The notes under the pieces are model-generated. The model ran no database searches, had not been told where the DNA came from, and was given only the letters and a program-made list of their open reading frames with translations. A DNA stretch of 64,000 nucleotides from Phascolomyces articulosus (lineage: Eukaryota; Mucoromycota; Mucoromycetes; Mucorales; Lichtheimiaceae): NCBI GenBank assembly GCA_025677815.1, contig JAIXMP010000010.1:1178001-1242000 (forward strand), in the 5' to 3' direction. The position numbers and the translations under genes were made by a program. Positions 1 through 12,641 of the stretch are shown piece after piece; position 1 is the first letter of the stretch; every line of letters starts with the position of its first letter.

Positions 1-983
1 TCTTCTAAAAATTGTTGTAATCGTTTTTGTCGATGTTGACTTGCAATATTGAGAATTCCAACTCGTTCTTCGACACTAATAATAAAAAATAACAAATAAA
101 TAAAATATCATTAGTCTGTCTGTCTATTTGTTGTTGTTATGTGTGATATAGAATGCTTCTCTTATTCTCTCTTTTTTTGGGGGAGATAGAGAACAAGAGC
201 ACCGGAAACCGGAAAGAATACTCTATTTGGGGGGTGGGGTAATAGAAAAGATAAGGTGTGTATACTCATCATAGTGGGGGGAGGAGAAAAGGTCTCGGGC
301 TGGGATTTTTTTTACCTTGTCAATTTTTCTCGTAAAGCAAATTTCGTTTTTGGGTCAGTTTTGTCTAGATTCAACAATTCTACTTTTAGTACATTTTGAT
401 CGATGGATTTTGAATGATATATAACACACCACCATATTTATAGATAATACATACTGGGTAAAGCCATAAGAATTTTATCAATGCCAGACAAGTAAATATC
501 AAGTGCAACTGTCATATTGCCATCTTCATATTCGTCAGCAGCAATAGCAACCAATTTCATGCCCTGAGAGATGCTTCGACGATCCAACATTTCAAAAGGT
601 GCCATTTGTTGCTGTTGTTGTGATGAAGAAGTATTGGCTGATATAGCTACAGCATCATCTCTAATCTTATCCGCTAGTACCGACATTTCTGAAGTCCATG
701 AAGTAGAAGGTGTAGGTATAGGGCTCGACGATCTAAAATCATAAGGAGGTGGAGGTGGAGAACTGTTGCTATTGCTTGAACTCGCTTTATAATCCGTGCT
801 TCGATTCACACGTGGATGAGGTGTTGCTAGATTAGGATTGCTTGTGTTTTGATGTTGTGAATAATAAACGGCAGGTGAGGAGGCATTGAGTGGTAGACGT
901 GATAATAAAGAAGATGGAGTAGATGTTGTATTAGGTGTATGAGATCGTCGTTTACTATTTGATTTTGACCCTAGGAACGGCAT
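1..983 (-). CDS. MIT-domain protein, 5' part only (gene runs off left edge)
   Basis: The ATG is at 983. Exon 1 (983 to about 451) encodes a roughly 130-residue low-complexity Ser/Pro/Asn tail followed by a helical segment with residues AIAADEYEDGNMTVALDIY, typical of the first two helices of a MIT (microtubule interacting and trafficking) domain. Exon 2 (about 75 down to 1) continues in frame with VEERVGILNIASQHRQKRL, the third MIT helix; the phase works with a GTATTA donor at 450 and a TTAG acceptor at 76. MIT domains bind ESCRT-III tails, so a role in endosomal sorting is likely, but the catalytic or effector part lies outside the window. It could be a kinase, an AAA ATPase or a sorting nexin; the long disordered lead-in argues against Vps4, whose MIT domain sits at the N terminus. 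Confidence 0.7.
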
Positions 984-3900
984 AGTGTTGTTGTTATCTT
1001 ATTGTTGTCGTAAGTTTTTGCTAATTTGATTGATCTTATAAAGAAGGCGTATAGTAGTATATCAAAGAGAGGAGACTGTAAAAAATAGGTTGTTGTTTTA
1101 TTTCAAGTTGTGATTATAATAAAAAAGAAGAAGAAAGAAAGGAGGAGCCTTGAGGTCGAAACGAAAAAGAAGAAGAAAAAAGAGGTTTTTTTTTCGGTTG
1201 TTCATTTTTCATTTATGGATTTTTGTGTTTATTTTCTTTCACATGTTAGTCCATTTCGATTCACAATTTGAACCCAACCCGGACACTGAAAAAAACATCG
1301 GCGTTGCGCACACACGCTGTTACACCATGAAAAACGTAACGAAACTTAACTTGTTATTGAATTGAAATCGATGGATGATACAACTCAAGCTCATGCTTTT
1401 TTGTTTGTTTTCTTCACCATCTTATCATACAAGGAATTAAAGTTTATGTTTTTATTTTAACCATGCATAAATTTACATCTTTTTTTATATTATTAATATC
1501 TAAAAAGATCTACAACAACAATTCATGGCGCTTCGTCATTTTTGATATTGAAGACTTCTTCATTATTACTATTATTATCATATTAAGAAAGAAAAAAAGG
1601 AGATAGGCTCCGATAAAGTATTTATTCTCTTGTTATGATTCGTCTGTCTGCGCACTGATCAATAGCAAATGGGGGGGGGGAGGAAATACCCAGAAATATA
1701 ATTCGTTGCTGCCGTCGGATGGTGATGATGATAATTGACGATATGTAAATGGATGATGATTAGAAATATAAAACAGAAAATATAAACCCGCTTATTACCA
1801 TTTCTTCAGCTCTTTCACATATCATATATACTTTTTTCATGAACGCATAATAATAAAACAACTTATCAGATAGCAACATATAATATAGTAAGATATTGAA
1901 CCGGGTACCTCTCTTTTTGTGTTATCAATAATATATATATAAGCCTTTTACTTTATTATATTATTCATATGTTCTTGTTTTCATGTTATAAAGAAACAAC
2001 GTTTTTTTTATATATCTTATTTTTTTCATATGCCTTTGTAATATATTTTTCCTATTGACGGTTACAAAAAAAAAAAAAAAATTCTAACCCCAGTTAAAAA
2101 TATATATACATCAAATAGTAACACTCATATTTTATTACTTATTTGCTCTATTTTAGTATAACAAATTCAATTCATTCTTCTTCTCACACTACTACTCCAA
2201 TATATAAGCATATTTCTCTCTTTATACACACGTAATATACTTACCATGCCGTCGCCCGGTGGTGGCTCATGATCTTATTCGATCTAGTCTATGATCCATT
2301 TGGCATAATAATATTCTTCAACAACTCCCCCATGAAAATAATGCTACTTATCTATCATTAGATATTTAAAAAAAAATATGATATATTTATATATTTCACA
2401 TGGGAAAAAATGCCAAATTTTATTACTTTTATTATTGACACGTATAAAAAAAAAAACCACGTTCGGATCGCCAACCAAGTTTTTGTCACGATGATAGATC
2501 AGAAAAACTCAGCGCACGGAACCCAATAATACATCCCATCTATCATAAAAGCTCATGTGGTCATTCATTCTCTTAGCCATGACGTCGTTTTTGTCATTTT
2601 GTATTATTCTAAAATGAATAGATAAACCGGTGATATTTTGCCTTTTTTCTTGGCCATTTTATGATTATGATCCATTAGTTTATCATTTTTCTTTTTACAT
2701 TTAATATTTTGACAGAATGATCATGTTGTGTGTTTATACAGCATTATATAATGAATATATACATTTGTTGCGGTAGACGAAACTATTTTTATTTCACTTA
2801 CAGTGTTACTATGTAATTTTTTGTTTTTTTTCAAGTTTTAGAGATAAACTTCTATATATAAAAATGAGAATCGCACTTATATTTTATATAGTGTAGAGCA
2901 CTTGTTCAAGATTATTAACGAAAAGGTACGTATGGAGTGAGAAAAAAAAGCTCATGAATCACTGTAAGCGCCATATGTTCTATTTTTTCAATCCAGGCAC
3001 GTACTCTCTTCTATCATATTTGAGATATACAAAAGGAAGTAGCTTGTTAGAGTATATGGTTTTCGATATATATATATATATATATGTATCCATAAATTTT
3101 TCAATATTCATAATAACCGTGATTACCTATATTTAATGATAAAGTAACCTAGAATATAGACTTTATAAGTTTGATACGTAAGCTTATGGGAATAGAGAAA
3201 TAGTATCATTGTACGTTCTAATGAACTGGTGTTTTCCTTCGATCTCTTTGATGTTTTCACCCAACAATAATGAGACTACGTCCATTCCAGAATATAAAAA
3301 CATAATAGAAAGAGAACCTAAGTGTATTACTTTACATCAGTATGAGGTAATCATGTTTTTTTCAAAGATAGCTTGAGATAACCCCTACTTCTTGTTTTTG
3401 TCATATGTAGAATTCATACCAGACTGTGGCATACTGTCGGATATATCCTCATCCTAGACGATATCTATAGACCGTGTTTCGAAATCGGTTCTATGTAGTG
3501 GTAACATCGTACCATTGTCATATGGTATTTTTTTTAGGAACCAATGGAAACATGCAATCACATTTTGGACTAAGGATAGTGTAAAAAAACGTCAATTATT
3601 AATGGGGATAATCAAGAAGTATAAAAAGGAAATGGGAATGAAAAACAAGATTTAGCCTAATGTCTTAATCGAAATTGTTCATATGGAAAGATGTGCTCTC
3701 GAATATACCTTTATATAATACAAAAGATTCACCACCACGATTCTTGACTTCTATACAATAAAAAGAAAGTAATATGATATTATTAAGAGCAATATATACG
3801 CCCTTCCATCTGTTGTTATGGCATGGTTAAAATAATATACATTGATAGTAATTACATCACCATCAACAAAAAAAGTCATAAAATTCAAACACGTGAACGT

Positions 3901-6068
3901 TCAACTATCCATCAATAAAATCATTTTTCCTTCATTCACAATGTGGTGCTTTTGAAGTGGGTGGTCCAATTAGATAATAATTATTGATTCCCCACCAACA
4001 CTGCTACTTCTTACTACTATCGTTATTGCTGCCACTACCAGGTAAAGGGTTCTCCACCGATACTGCTACTACTCCTACTGTTGTTGTTATTGGTGTTACA
4101 ACCATATGCTTTTGTATTCTAGGATGCATTAGAAGACGACCCTCCAATAATAATAATAATAATAATGGTAATACTATTACTACTTCCGAAAGTGGCCTGT
4201 TTTTTTCTCACTGAATAAACTGAATTACACTCTCTATTTTGCTTATTGTTTGAGCATACGTGAGAACAAGTCATTTTCCTACTGATTCAAACTTGCATGT
4301 AGAAGTGCTCATTCACTGGTTATACGTGCTACAGTTCAAGTCTATAAAGGAATATAAATTTTTATGTATAAGAACTTGTATAGGTGGGTATGACTGTAAG
4401 GCATACAAACCTCACTCGTTTAATGTCAGTAGTCCATGAAACCCAGTCAAGATCATCTGAATATTTTTTGGCTATTAACATATAAAATATAATAATTTCT
4501 AAAAGTATCAATAAAATGAACAATTGATATATACTATACATGCTTCAATTCAATTGCCTTGGAGAGCTTCTGTATACGCTGACACCGATGTTCTTTTACT
4601 ACCATCAAAATTTATTGGATTATTAAATTCAAAGTTTTAAACATCATTATCATTCTCGTTGTCCTTGATGTAACATGTATTGAATCATTATCTATTCATT
4701 CTGTATGTAGATGCTAATGTCATTTTGATAATAAAAAGGCGAGGATTCTAGTGCAGCGACTTTCTATTACTTCTTGACGAAAGTTTCGTTGGAGGTACAA
4801 TTGAAAGATTCAAAATTGCGCAATAAAAAGTGGAGAACGTAACACTAATGTTGTATAATAATAAAGATGGTACGTTATTATTGTAATACGACTACTTTCA
4901 ATGATTTCTAGCTTTCTAATGTTTGTGCTAGCACCACAGTTGAACTAGTCTTTAGATTTCAATATGCGCTCTTGATGTCAATTTCCTCCCCTACAAGCAA
5001 GTTAGATCAAATTACCATGACAGCCACTTTAATGACATAAATCACTTCACTCGCTGTTGATCTCAATTGAGACAAACAAAAAATGTTATTTGAATCCATT
5101 TGTATGCTTTATTCTTCCCTTAGCCATTTGCATTGTCAAAGTAGTACTCTGTTGCTACCCTCCACCCTCGATATGCCATTTTAACACTACTCTCTTTTTC
5201 CTTCACTTAATAAAATGTAATACATGTGCCTATTTTAATAAATAATTATGTATGAATTTCGTGGAATTGACTAGTAGAACCACAATTATCTGTAGAAATG
5301 ATTAATTATTTTATATCATTTTATATTATTCGGATCGTTGATCAAATAAGCTATAAATGATTTCAACTATGATTTGAATATACACAGGTATTTAATCGAT
5401 ATAAATGATAGAAAGGAAAATAGAAGAAGTTCTCGATTGTTTGAATCGAGAAAATAAATAGATACCAGCAGCCCATTTTTTTAGATTAATTCATTCTCTT
5501 CATTTAACTTGGTTTATTAAGAAATAATATAAGAAAATAAATATTCATTTTACAATACATATCGTTCTCATTCAAACAAATGTATTATTTATACTATTGA
5601 ACGACGATACTTGTTTTAAAATGAGATGTACAGTGACAATCTTTTTCACTTGAGAGGCCATTTTTAGTACAGGAGTAGAGCCAAGACTTTCGCATTTTAT
5701 TATGTGGCTGATAGGTTCTCCATAGCCACACACTCACATGTATTGTGATTACGATGGAAACTTTGCGTTATTTATTATTTTAAAAAGCTTTCGAAAAACT
5801 ATAGCTAATTGATATATTAGCTTATATATAGTCTTGATGAGAAGGCTAGTATTATGATACAGGTAGTAGGTCAAAACTAATAAAAGAGCGTGAACAGTTG
5901 TCAATTCAAGAAGTAAACCAAGCTTTTTGCCGACATTGACACTCAGACACCTCTTTTGTTCCATTTATCTATAATTCCTCCCCCCACCCCCAACAGTAGC
6001 TTGACCTCTTTATTAAATATTTAACGCTTTTTTTTGGAGGGTGCCAAGGCTTACATTAATTACTCACC
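984..6068. other. Gene-poor 5 kb interval
   Basis: AT-rich sequence with many homopolymer runs, including a ten-base G run at 1671-1680, and short TA repeats near 3068. The short reading frames here (for example 1150-1365 and 3984-4214) are low complexity, have no splice partners and resemble no family I know. A CRE-like palindrome TGACGTCG lies at 2580-2587, far from any gene start. The last 100 bases before 6069 should hold the promoter of the SCYL2-like gene, and the first 100 bases after 983 that of the MIT gene. No transposon ends or terminal repeats were recognised. Confidence 0.6.
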
Positions 6069-9000
6069 ATGAGTTCAGCCATTTATTCATTCATCAACTC
6101 CATCACCAATAGTATTACATCTCGATACGATATCAAAGCACAAATATCCACTGCTGGATTATGGAAGATTTATCTCGGCTTGCGAAAAACGACTGGAAAG
6201 CATGTCGCTATATTCGTACGTCTTTATTATTACAATACTACTTCAACGCGTGGATACTGATGAAAGGAATGGGGAAATTAAATATGATTATAGATCTTTG
6301 AGAAGCGATCCCTTGATGTTTCATTTAAACGTGAACGAGGTGCCTCGAAAAACGATACGGAAAAAGTCTACGAATTGTTGAAAAAAGAAGCAAGTTTTTA
6401 ATAAACACCACCCATCCGATCTATTTCCTTTTTACGTATATAACCAAAAGTCGACACAGTACAATTAACATATGGCTTTCTTGTCCCCTCTCTGTTTATA
6501 GGCTAGTAATTTAGCACGTTTACGACATCCATCTATTTTGGAAGTAGTTGAACCAGTTTCAGAATCGAGATCTTCTATTGCTTTTGTTACTGAACCGTTA
6601 CTTGGCACCTTATCACATTTGTTGAAAATGGAAAGTAATTATTCCTCAGCAGGAAGTGATGCAGCATACGAAGTGGATGAACTTGAGGTAAATTAAAAAA
6701 CAGGAACTTACATAGGATATATAAAGGAGGGAAAGAAAAGAGATAGGGTTTATGTTATTTGTTCCGAGAATTACAATTTATTAATGAAGAGGGAGAACTT
6801 CCATTAGATACAAAAAGGTTTATCTCAAGTAGGTAAAGGGATGCAATTCTTGAACGATGCCAAAGTAGTCCATCATAATTTAACACCTGAGTCTATATTT
6901 GTCAATGCAAAGGTAGTAATTAACTTCTATTGTAATATACCCCATCCATATTTGTATATTTTTAGACTGACAGTTTCGTTGTACAATTATAGGGTGATTG
7001 GAAAATTGGAGGGTAAAAAGAAAAAAAAATATATTTATAGGACGAGATTTAAGCATAAACGAAGGAAGGTAGCTCATTTTTCTTTGTTGTAGATTGGGTT
7101 TTGGTGTTTTTCTCAATAATCCAGCCGAACGTGATTCTAGTACCTATTATGATTATAACGATTATCTTCCCGAAGCTTGTCAAATTAACTTGGATTATGC
7201 TGGTAATTTTTGATACAAGGGACGAAAGAGATGTATGGTAATGGAAGGATAACTGACATGCAATGCTATTCTACTTTTTTTAATAGCCCCTGAATTTGTA
7301 CTCGATAACGAAGTAACTCAGGCAAACGATATGTTTGCTTTAGGTTGTTTAGCGTATGCTATCCATAACAAGGGCGTTCCTTTACTACACACATTCAATA
7401 ATCTTCGTACATATGAACGAAAAATTCAAGGATTAAATATGATGGATTATAAAAAAATGCCACCTCATTTTCAAGGTAAATATACACCCACAGATAGTAA
7501 TGGATGCATGATCATAAGGGTGGGTGGGTCAAAAAACTGTAATGAAAAAAGTAAGAGAGACATAGAATTAAAAAACGGTTATCAACTTTTGTTTGTAAAT
7601 AGATGTGATTCGCAGTTTACTAGCACGATATCCTTCACAACGAATTACTGCTGAAGAATTCCAAAGTTCTAAATACTTTGACAACATTCTTGTTTCTACG
7701 ATGAAATTTTTGGAAAGTTTCCCAGAAAAGACGCGTGAAGAAAAGAGCCAGTTTATGAAAGGATTAGCACGTGTACTGAATCAATTTCCTGACCGTGTAT
7801 TGAAACGAAAGGTTGGTTTTTTGTTGGCTATTTCTTCTCATCTATTTGGGTATATGTATGCGTTTACTAAATCAATTTTCTCCCTTCAGATCCTTCCTCA
7901 ATTACTGGAAGAATTAAAGAACCATCAATTATTACCCTACACCATACCCAACGTATTTGCTATTGTCGAACAATTAAATCAACGTGAATTTTGTGAACTT
8001 GTCCTTCCTTCCCTGAAACCTGTATTTCAAGTTCGCGATCCACCACAAAACATGATCGTATTATTGGAAAAACTTGATACGCTTCAACAAAAGACACCTC
8101 GAGAAACATTTAGGGATGATATCATGCCACTCGTTTATGCAGCACTTGAAGCACCCACACCTTTAGTACAAGAGAAAGCACTACGTATTGTCCCATCATT
8201 GGCAGAATCCTTGGATTATACAACAGTCAAAAATGCTGTCTTCCCAAGGGTACAAGCACTGTTTGTTCAAACGACTGTTTTATCTGTCAAAGTCAGTACG
8301 CTTATCTGTTTCCATTCTATGATTAAAGTGATCGACAAGGTAATTAGCAATAGTTATAAAAAAATTATATTTATAATATTAATATTGGAAAAAAGAAACT
8401 AATTGGTATTATTTTGCTTTAGTATACAATGCAAGAAAAGCTTGTACCATTATTAAAAAATATTAAGACCAAGGAACCTGCAGTGATGGTAATGGTTTTT
8501 TTTGTATTGTGCTGATATTATTGTATTAAATCGACTTCTTTAACACGGATTTATTTTTTTTAGTTATCAACATTGGCTGTCTATGATGAACTTGGAAAAC
8601 ATCTGGATAAGGAAATTATTGCTACAGAAATTCTGCCTCAATTATGGCGAATGAGTTTTGGACCGTTGTTGAATTTAGAACAGGTATAAATAGAATTATG
8701 ACTGAGTAGTAACCATCGAGTAAGCTATACGTTTACTAAGGTATGACTTGATTATTGCTAGTTCCGTAAATTTATGAAAACGATTCGAGAGTTGACAAAT
8801 CGTGTGGAAGAGGCACATACTCGACATTTGCAAGAAGTGAAATCTCTGGAAGATCAAACTCGGAATGTGAGCACAAAATCATCACCCATGAACAGCAACG
8901 GACAAGTGGGAGTAGGAGATGAAGAGGTATCCTTTGAAGCATTAGTTCAAGGGCGTTCAACAACTACCCAATCAGCAGCCACAGGAGATGGTTCAAATAC

Positions 9001-9697
9001 ACCTGATATGTTTTCAGATATGGTTTCAGCTGCTCCTACAGCAAGTATCACACCTGTGACAGCAACCAGTACGACGAATAACTTTATGAGTAGTGGTTGG
9101 CAAACAACAAATACTAATAACAATTCTGGTCGACAGAGTCCCATGATGGCTCCCCTTTCACCTTCCTCTGGATCATCAAGTCCAGTGCGACGACCTGCTG
9201 CTAACCCAATGAATTTTAATACATCAACACTTTCACCTATGTCATCACAAGCACCGCAACCAACAACACCTACAACAACTATAGATTGGTCATCATCCAT
9301 GAATAGCCAAAAACCCGTCAACTCATTTAACAATAATAATTCTAATACCATCCCTACACTTTCTGCCCCAACATCATCACTATTTTCTTCTATTCCAAGT
9401 TTACCTCCTCCACAACAACAGCAGCAACAATCAATGCCGTCATCCATGGCAACATTATCACTTACTGGCAATACAAACAGTAGTGGTGGTGGCAGTGTTA
9501 ATGGCAACTATTCAGCTTTACGTGGTTTACCGACAACGATGATGCCACTTGCACCTAGTACAACAACACATACATCCCGACCTTCAAGCATGGAATTATT
9601 ACAACCCAATCGTTTATCAAATCAATCTCGTACATCAATGCAGGGCCAGACTGGACATAAATTAAGTAATCTAACATCTTTTGATCCATTAGGATAG
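6069..9697 (+). CDS. SCYL2: SCY1-like pseudokinase, SCYL2 type (clathrin/endosome traffic)
   Basis: Twelve exons: 6069-6215, 6294-6389, 6502-6687, 6808-6912, 6993-7012, 7093-7202, 7287-7475, 7603-7811, 7890-8339, 8423-8488, 8564-8683 and 8762-9697, giving 877 residues. The first 330 residues are a kinase fold with lost catalysis: the VAIK lysine is Phe (VAIFIFEKRS), HRD is replaced by HHN (VVHHNLTPESI), and DFG by GLG, while the Y.APEF activation-segment motif remains. A HEAT-type helical region follows to about residue 590, then a 300-residue Ser/Thr/Asn/Gln-rich tail. Known family role: clathrin-associated trafficking between Golgi and endosomes. Fungal relatives are often annotated as protein kinases although inactive. 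Intron 2 closes in frame only with a GC donor (GCAAGT at 6390). Confidence 0.92.
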
Positions 9698-10735
9698 TTT
9701 CAATTATTATTGTTATTAGCATCACCATCTTGATATGTAATTTGTAATAGTAAAAAATCCTTTTGTTTCATCTCTCATTAGATAATATGTTCATTGATTG
9801 CCTTTCTCTTTTTAATGTGTTGCGGATTATACTATCATTTCATAATTATTCTGTTGTTTTTGTTCGGATGATAAGTTTATTATAATGGATATATTATTAT
9901 ATCGACTATCCACGCTATTTATATAATCAGCTTGTTATCATAAGTGAGCATATAATGAGAAACATGGTTAATATAGATTTATGCATATAATTATATTACG
10001 TATTTTGATAGAGTGTAATAAATATATAGATAGGGTAAATTTACATAAATATATGGTCTATTATTATGTACCTTTCTTGTTGTTTCCTCTCCTTCCCTTT
10101 TATTTACACTTTTCTCAAAAAAAGGCATTTGGCTATTTTATATTGCCTGATTAAGTATTCTGTAGTATATTGGCCTATCCAAATGTAACTTTTTTGTTAA
10201 TTACATAACCAGAAGTGATACACCTGTCTTTTATAAGTGTACTATAAACTATTCACTACGTGCTTTTCATGTTGGCGGTTATTATTCTCCTCACAAATGT
10301 ATTTTGCTCACTCTCATGCGAAGGAAAGGAAGAGAGTATTTGTGAAACGCCACAACAATGTAGAAACCTCTTCATTATGAGATTTTTTTTCTTGATATAG
10401 ACTATAGTATCAGTTTCAAATACAAGATAAAATTATAGGCATAATTACAGTAATACCAATATATGAACACTCTTTAATTAGGATACATTGTGAGAAAATC
10501 ATCAACTTTTTTTGATTATATAATAAATTGACGAGAAATATGTTACGTTTCTGAATAGGGATAATCATAAACTGCTACTTTTTGTTCCTTTTCCAAATAC
10601 TTTACCCCTTCGGACGGATAGGGGAGCTTGGAGAGCCCGTTCTTTCCTGGTGATATCGAGCTGATGGGTTTGGATTCTTCATATAGATTGATACTATCTT
10701 GATCTTGACAAGGTCCAGAGTCATTTAAAGTAAGA
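9698..10735. other. Intergenic interval between convergent genes
   Basis: AT-rich 3' flanks of the SCYL2-like gene and of the broken leucine-rich gene on the opposite strand. AATAAA-like signals and TA-rich stretches are frequent (for example around 9890-10060). No supported coding sequence. Confidence 0.5.
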
Positions 10736-11640
10736 CTAGCAGTATTTCAATATTCGTTTCATATTGGTAGTTTCAGAGCTTGGCAATTCAGGAAGTTCCG
10801 AATAGGCGTGTTCTTTTACGTTACCCGTTCGTAATACACGTAGGTTTGGACATCGGCTAATGATTGGTTCCAAACGATTACGAAATGACATGACCAAATC
10901 AATTGATAAGATAATCATTTTGGGAAACATCAAAACAGGAGCTGATGTATCAAGGGTATCTGCCTCTCCTTCATTTATACTGTCGCCATCGTATGTATCA
11001 TCACTTAAGTCATCAAAATGAAAGTCTTCCCCAGGATCGGTATAGTATGCATTCACGAGGGCAGGTCGGGAAAGATCATAAGGGGAATACCCAAATCTTT
11101 CAAGGTTCGGGCATGCATTGAGAATTGATAAAAAAGGCAAATTTTCAGAATGCTCCACAAACTCCAATGTTTTAATATTTCCCCCCAAAGCCATTAATTG
11201 TGACAAAAAACGCTCCTGATCTTTAAATCCACAGTACATAAATGCTGTATAATAATAATATCAATGAGAATATTTTATATTTACTTTTACTCCAACAACA
11301 ATACTCTCTCTCTCCCTTTGATGTAATAAGAACTTGAACAAAAAGCAAACCATACTTACTCATGGATAATATGCGATCACAGTTATTATCGACAACCAAC
11401 TGTAATAAATCCAAAACAATATCCTCATCCTCATCGGTGTCTTCATAAGTAGTTGATCTATCAAAATATGCTCCACATGAGGACCAAAGAATGGAGTCAT
11501 TCTCTCGTCTAAAACTTCGTTTTCACCATTAAAATAAACTATCGTCCATAATCTCTTGGTCTATTCTGATACATGTTTGCGCCAATGTCGGTTCACACTT
11601 CGGAATGTATAACAATCTTTCTCGTCGGAAGAAAAATGAG
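10736..11640 (-). pseudogene. Broken leucine-rich/F-box-like protein gene
   Basis: An open C-terminal exon (11245 down to 10736) carries leucine-rich-repeat-like segments such as ALGGNIKTLEFVEHSENLPF and ISRCPNLRVLRTG, separated by an acidic loop. It joins upstream, through a good GTAAGT intron (about 11246-11360), to DEDEDIVLDLLQLVVDNNCD. Further upstream the protein-like signal jumps frame: FGPHVEHILIDQLL is in one frame and PKCEPTLAQTCIRIDQE in another, with stops between, and no ATG begins the conserved part. F-box/LRR proteins of this kind form a large family in Mucoromycota (known from memory). I infer a decayed copy; an unrecognised short intron or sequencing errors could also explain the frame changes. 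Confidence 0.55.
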
Positions 11641-12102
11641 AAAATATAGAACAAAGTATTTCAAATGGTAATATTTTCGTGAAATCCAACTGTTACTGTT
11701 ACCAGTAAAAAACTGGTACACGTTTTTTCCCTTGAATTTGTATCGCGTCCTAAAGGTTACACAGTCCACCGAAGCTTATTTTATAATCAACCTAGCATCC
11801 GCTTAACAATCATTTTACTACCATGTAAACAATAATAGCAAATGTTAATATAATATATGAACTATAACCCAGCCATCAAAGATACGTGTGTCACATGAAA
11901 TGTGACTCTGTCATCAATGTTAAGTTATTATATATCATATTTAGTTATTATAGTCAATGAGTAGAGAAGAAACAAAAACACAACCACTATGCTTGCAAGA
12001 AGTATAGTGTCACCAATCATAAAAAAGGAATAAAAAAACACAATCTACTTCTTTAATCATTTATTCAGGTAAATAATAGTTATATAAACAAGAATAAAGT
12101 AG
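11641..12102. other. Intergenic, no gene seen
   Basis: AT-rich spacer upstream of the broken leucine-rich gene and downstream of the first subtilisin-inhibitor-like gene. No supported reading frame, repeat or RNA. Confidence 0.5.
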
Positions 12103-12641
12103 TTATTCATTGTTGCCAGTGTTGTATGATCCATTTTCATTGAAAGGAACTATATGGGGCAATCCGGCTGCGGTCAATGTAAGGTTCAAAACGCATGAGT
12201 TTGGATATTCCTCAACTACTAAAGTTTGTTTACCATCCACAATACCACTGATGGTTAAATTGGCAGGACGATAAATTAAAATACACGGGCCATGGGGTTC
12301 TGCTTTTTCAATAGTATCATCCAAAGAATTTTCTAACCGTGCAATTTCACTGCAAGCTGCTTCTTTTTCGGTATGATTTCCTCCGGGTTCACCATGTTGG
12401 TTACAAACCAACAACCATTCATAAAGGGTTTGACTCTCGTCCACACTGATTTCAAGATCTTTTTTTTTTTAAAAAAAAAAATAAGTCTATCATTTTCCTA
12501 CCACCTTAAAAGATATATATGCCACAGCTTTAATGTAAAAAAATAATAATACATACTTGTCTGTGTTGGAATAGAGATGTTATTTGCGTTAGCAATACCA
12601 ACGGCCAACAAAAGTGATAAAGCGAGTTTTTGATGCTTCAT
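12103..12641 (-). CDS. Secreted subtilisin-inhibitor-like (SSI) protein 1
   Basis: Two exons, 12641-12557 and 12458-12103, give 146 residues. The N terminus (MKHQKLALSLLLAVGIANA) is a clear signal peptide with cleavage likely after ANA, so the product should be exported. The mature part follows the layout of the Streptomyces subtilisin inhibitor family: a strand ending LLVC, GG.H...E.AC, then GPCILIYRPANLTISG, then YPNSCVLNL. That is four cysteines in the SSI order, expected to pair 1-2 and 3-4. In SSI the reactive site is two residues after the third cysteine; here that gives P1 = Leu, suiting inhibition of subtilisin or chymotrypsin-like enzymes. Family membership is from motif spacing, not a search. 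The intron ends in an odd T10/A11 block just before the acceptor. A paralogue lies at 27110-27717. Confidence 0.8.

Noticed and set aside
1150..1365. Basic then hydrophobic short frame
   Set aside because: Starts in an AAG/AAA-rich leader and has no family match; it is opposite the MIT gene's upstream region.
8947..9507. Long minus-strand open frame opposite the SCYL2-like tail
   Set aside because: It is the antisense shadow of the Ser/Thr/Asn-rich exon 12, with a Cys/Gly/Leu composition typical of reversed low-complexity sequence.
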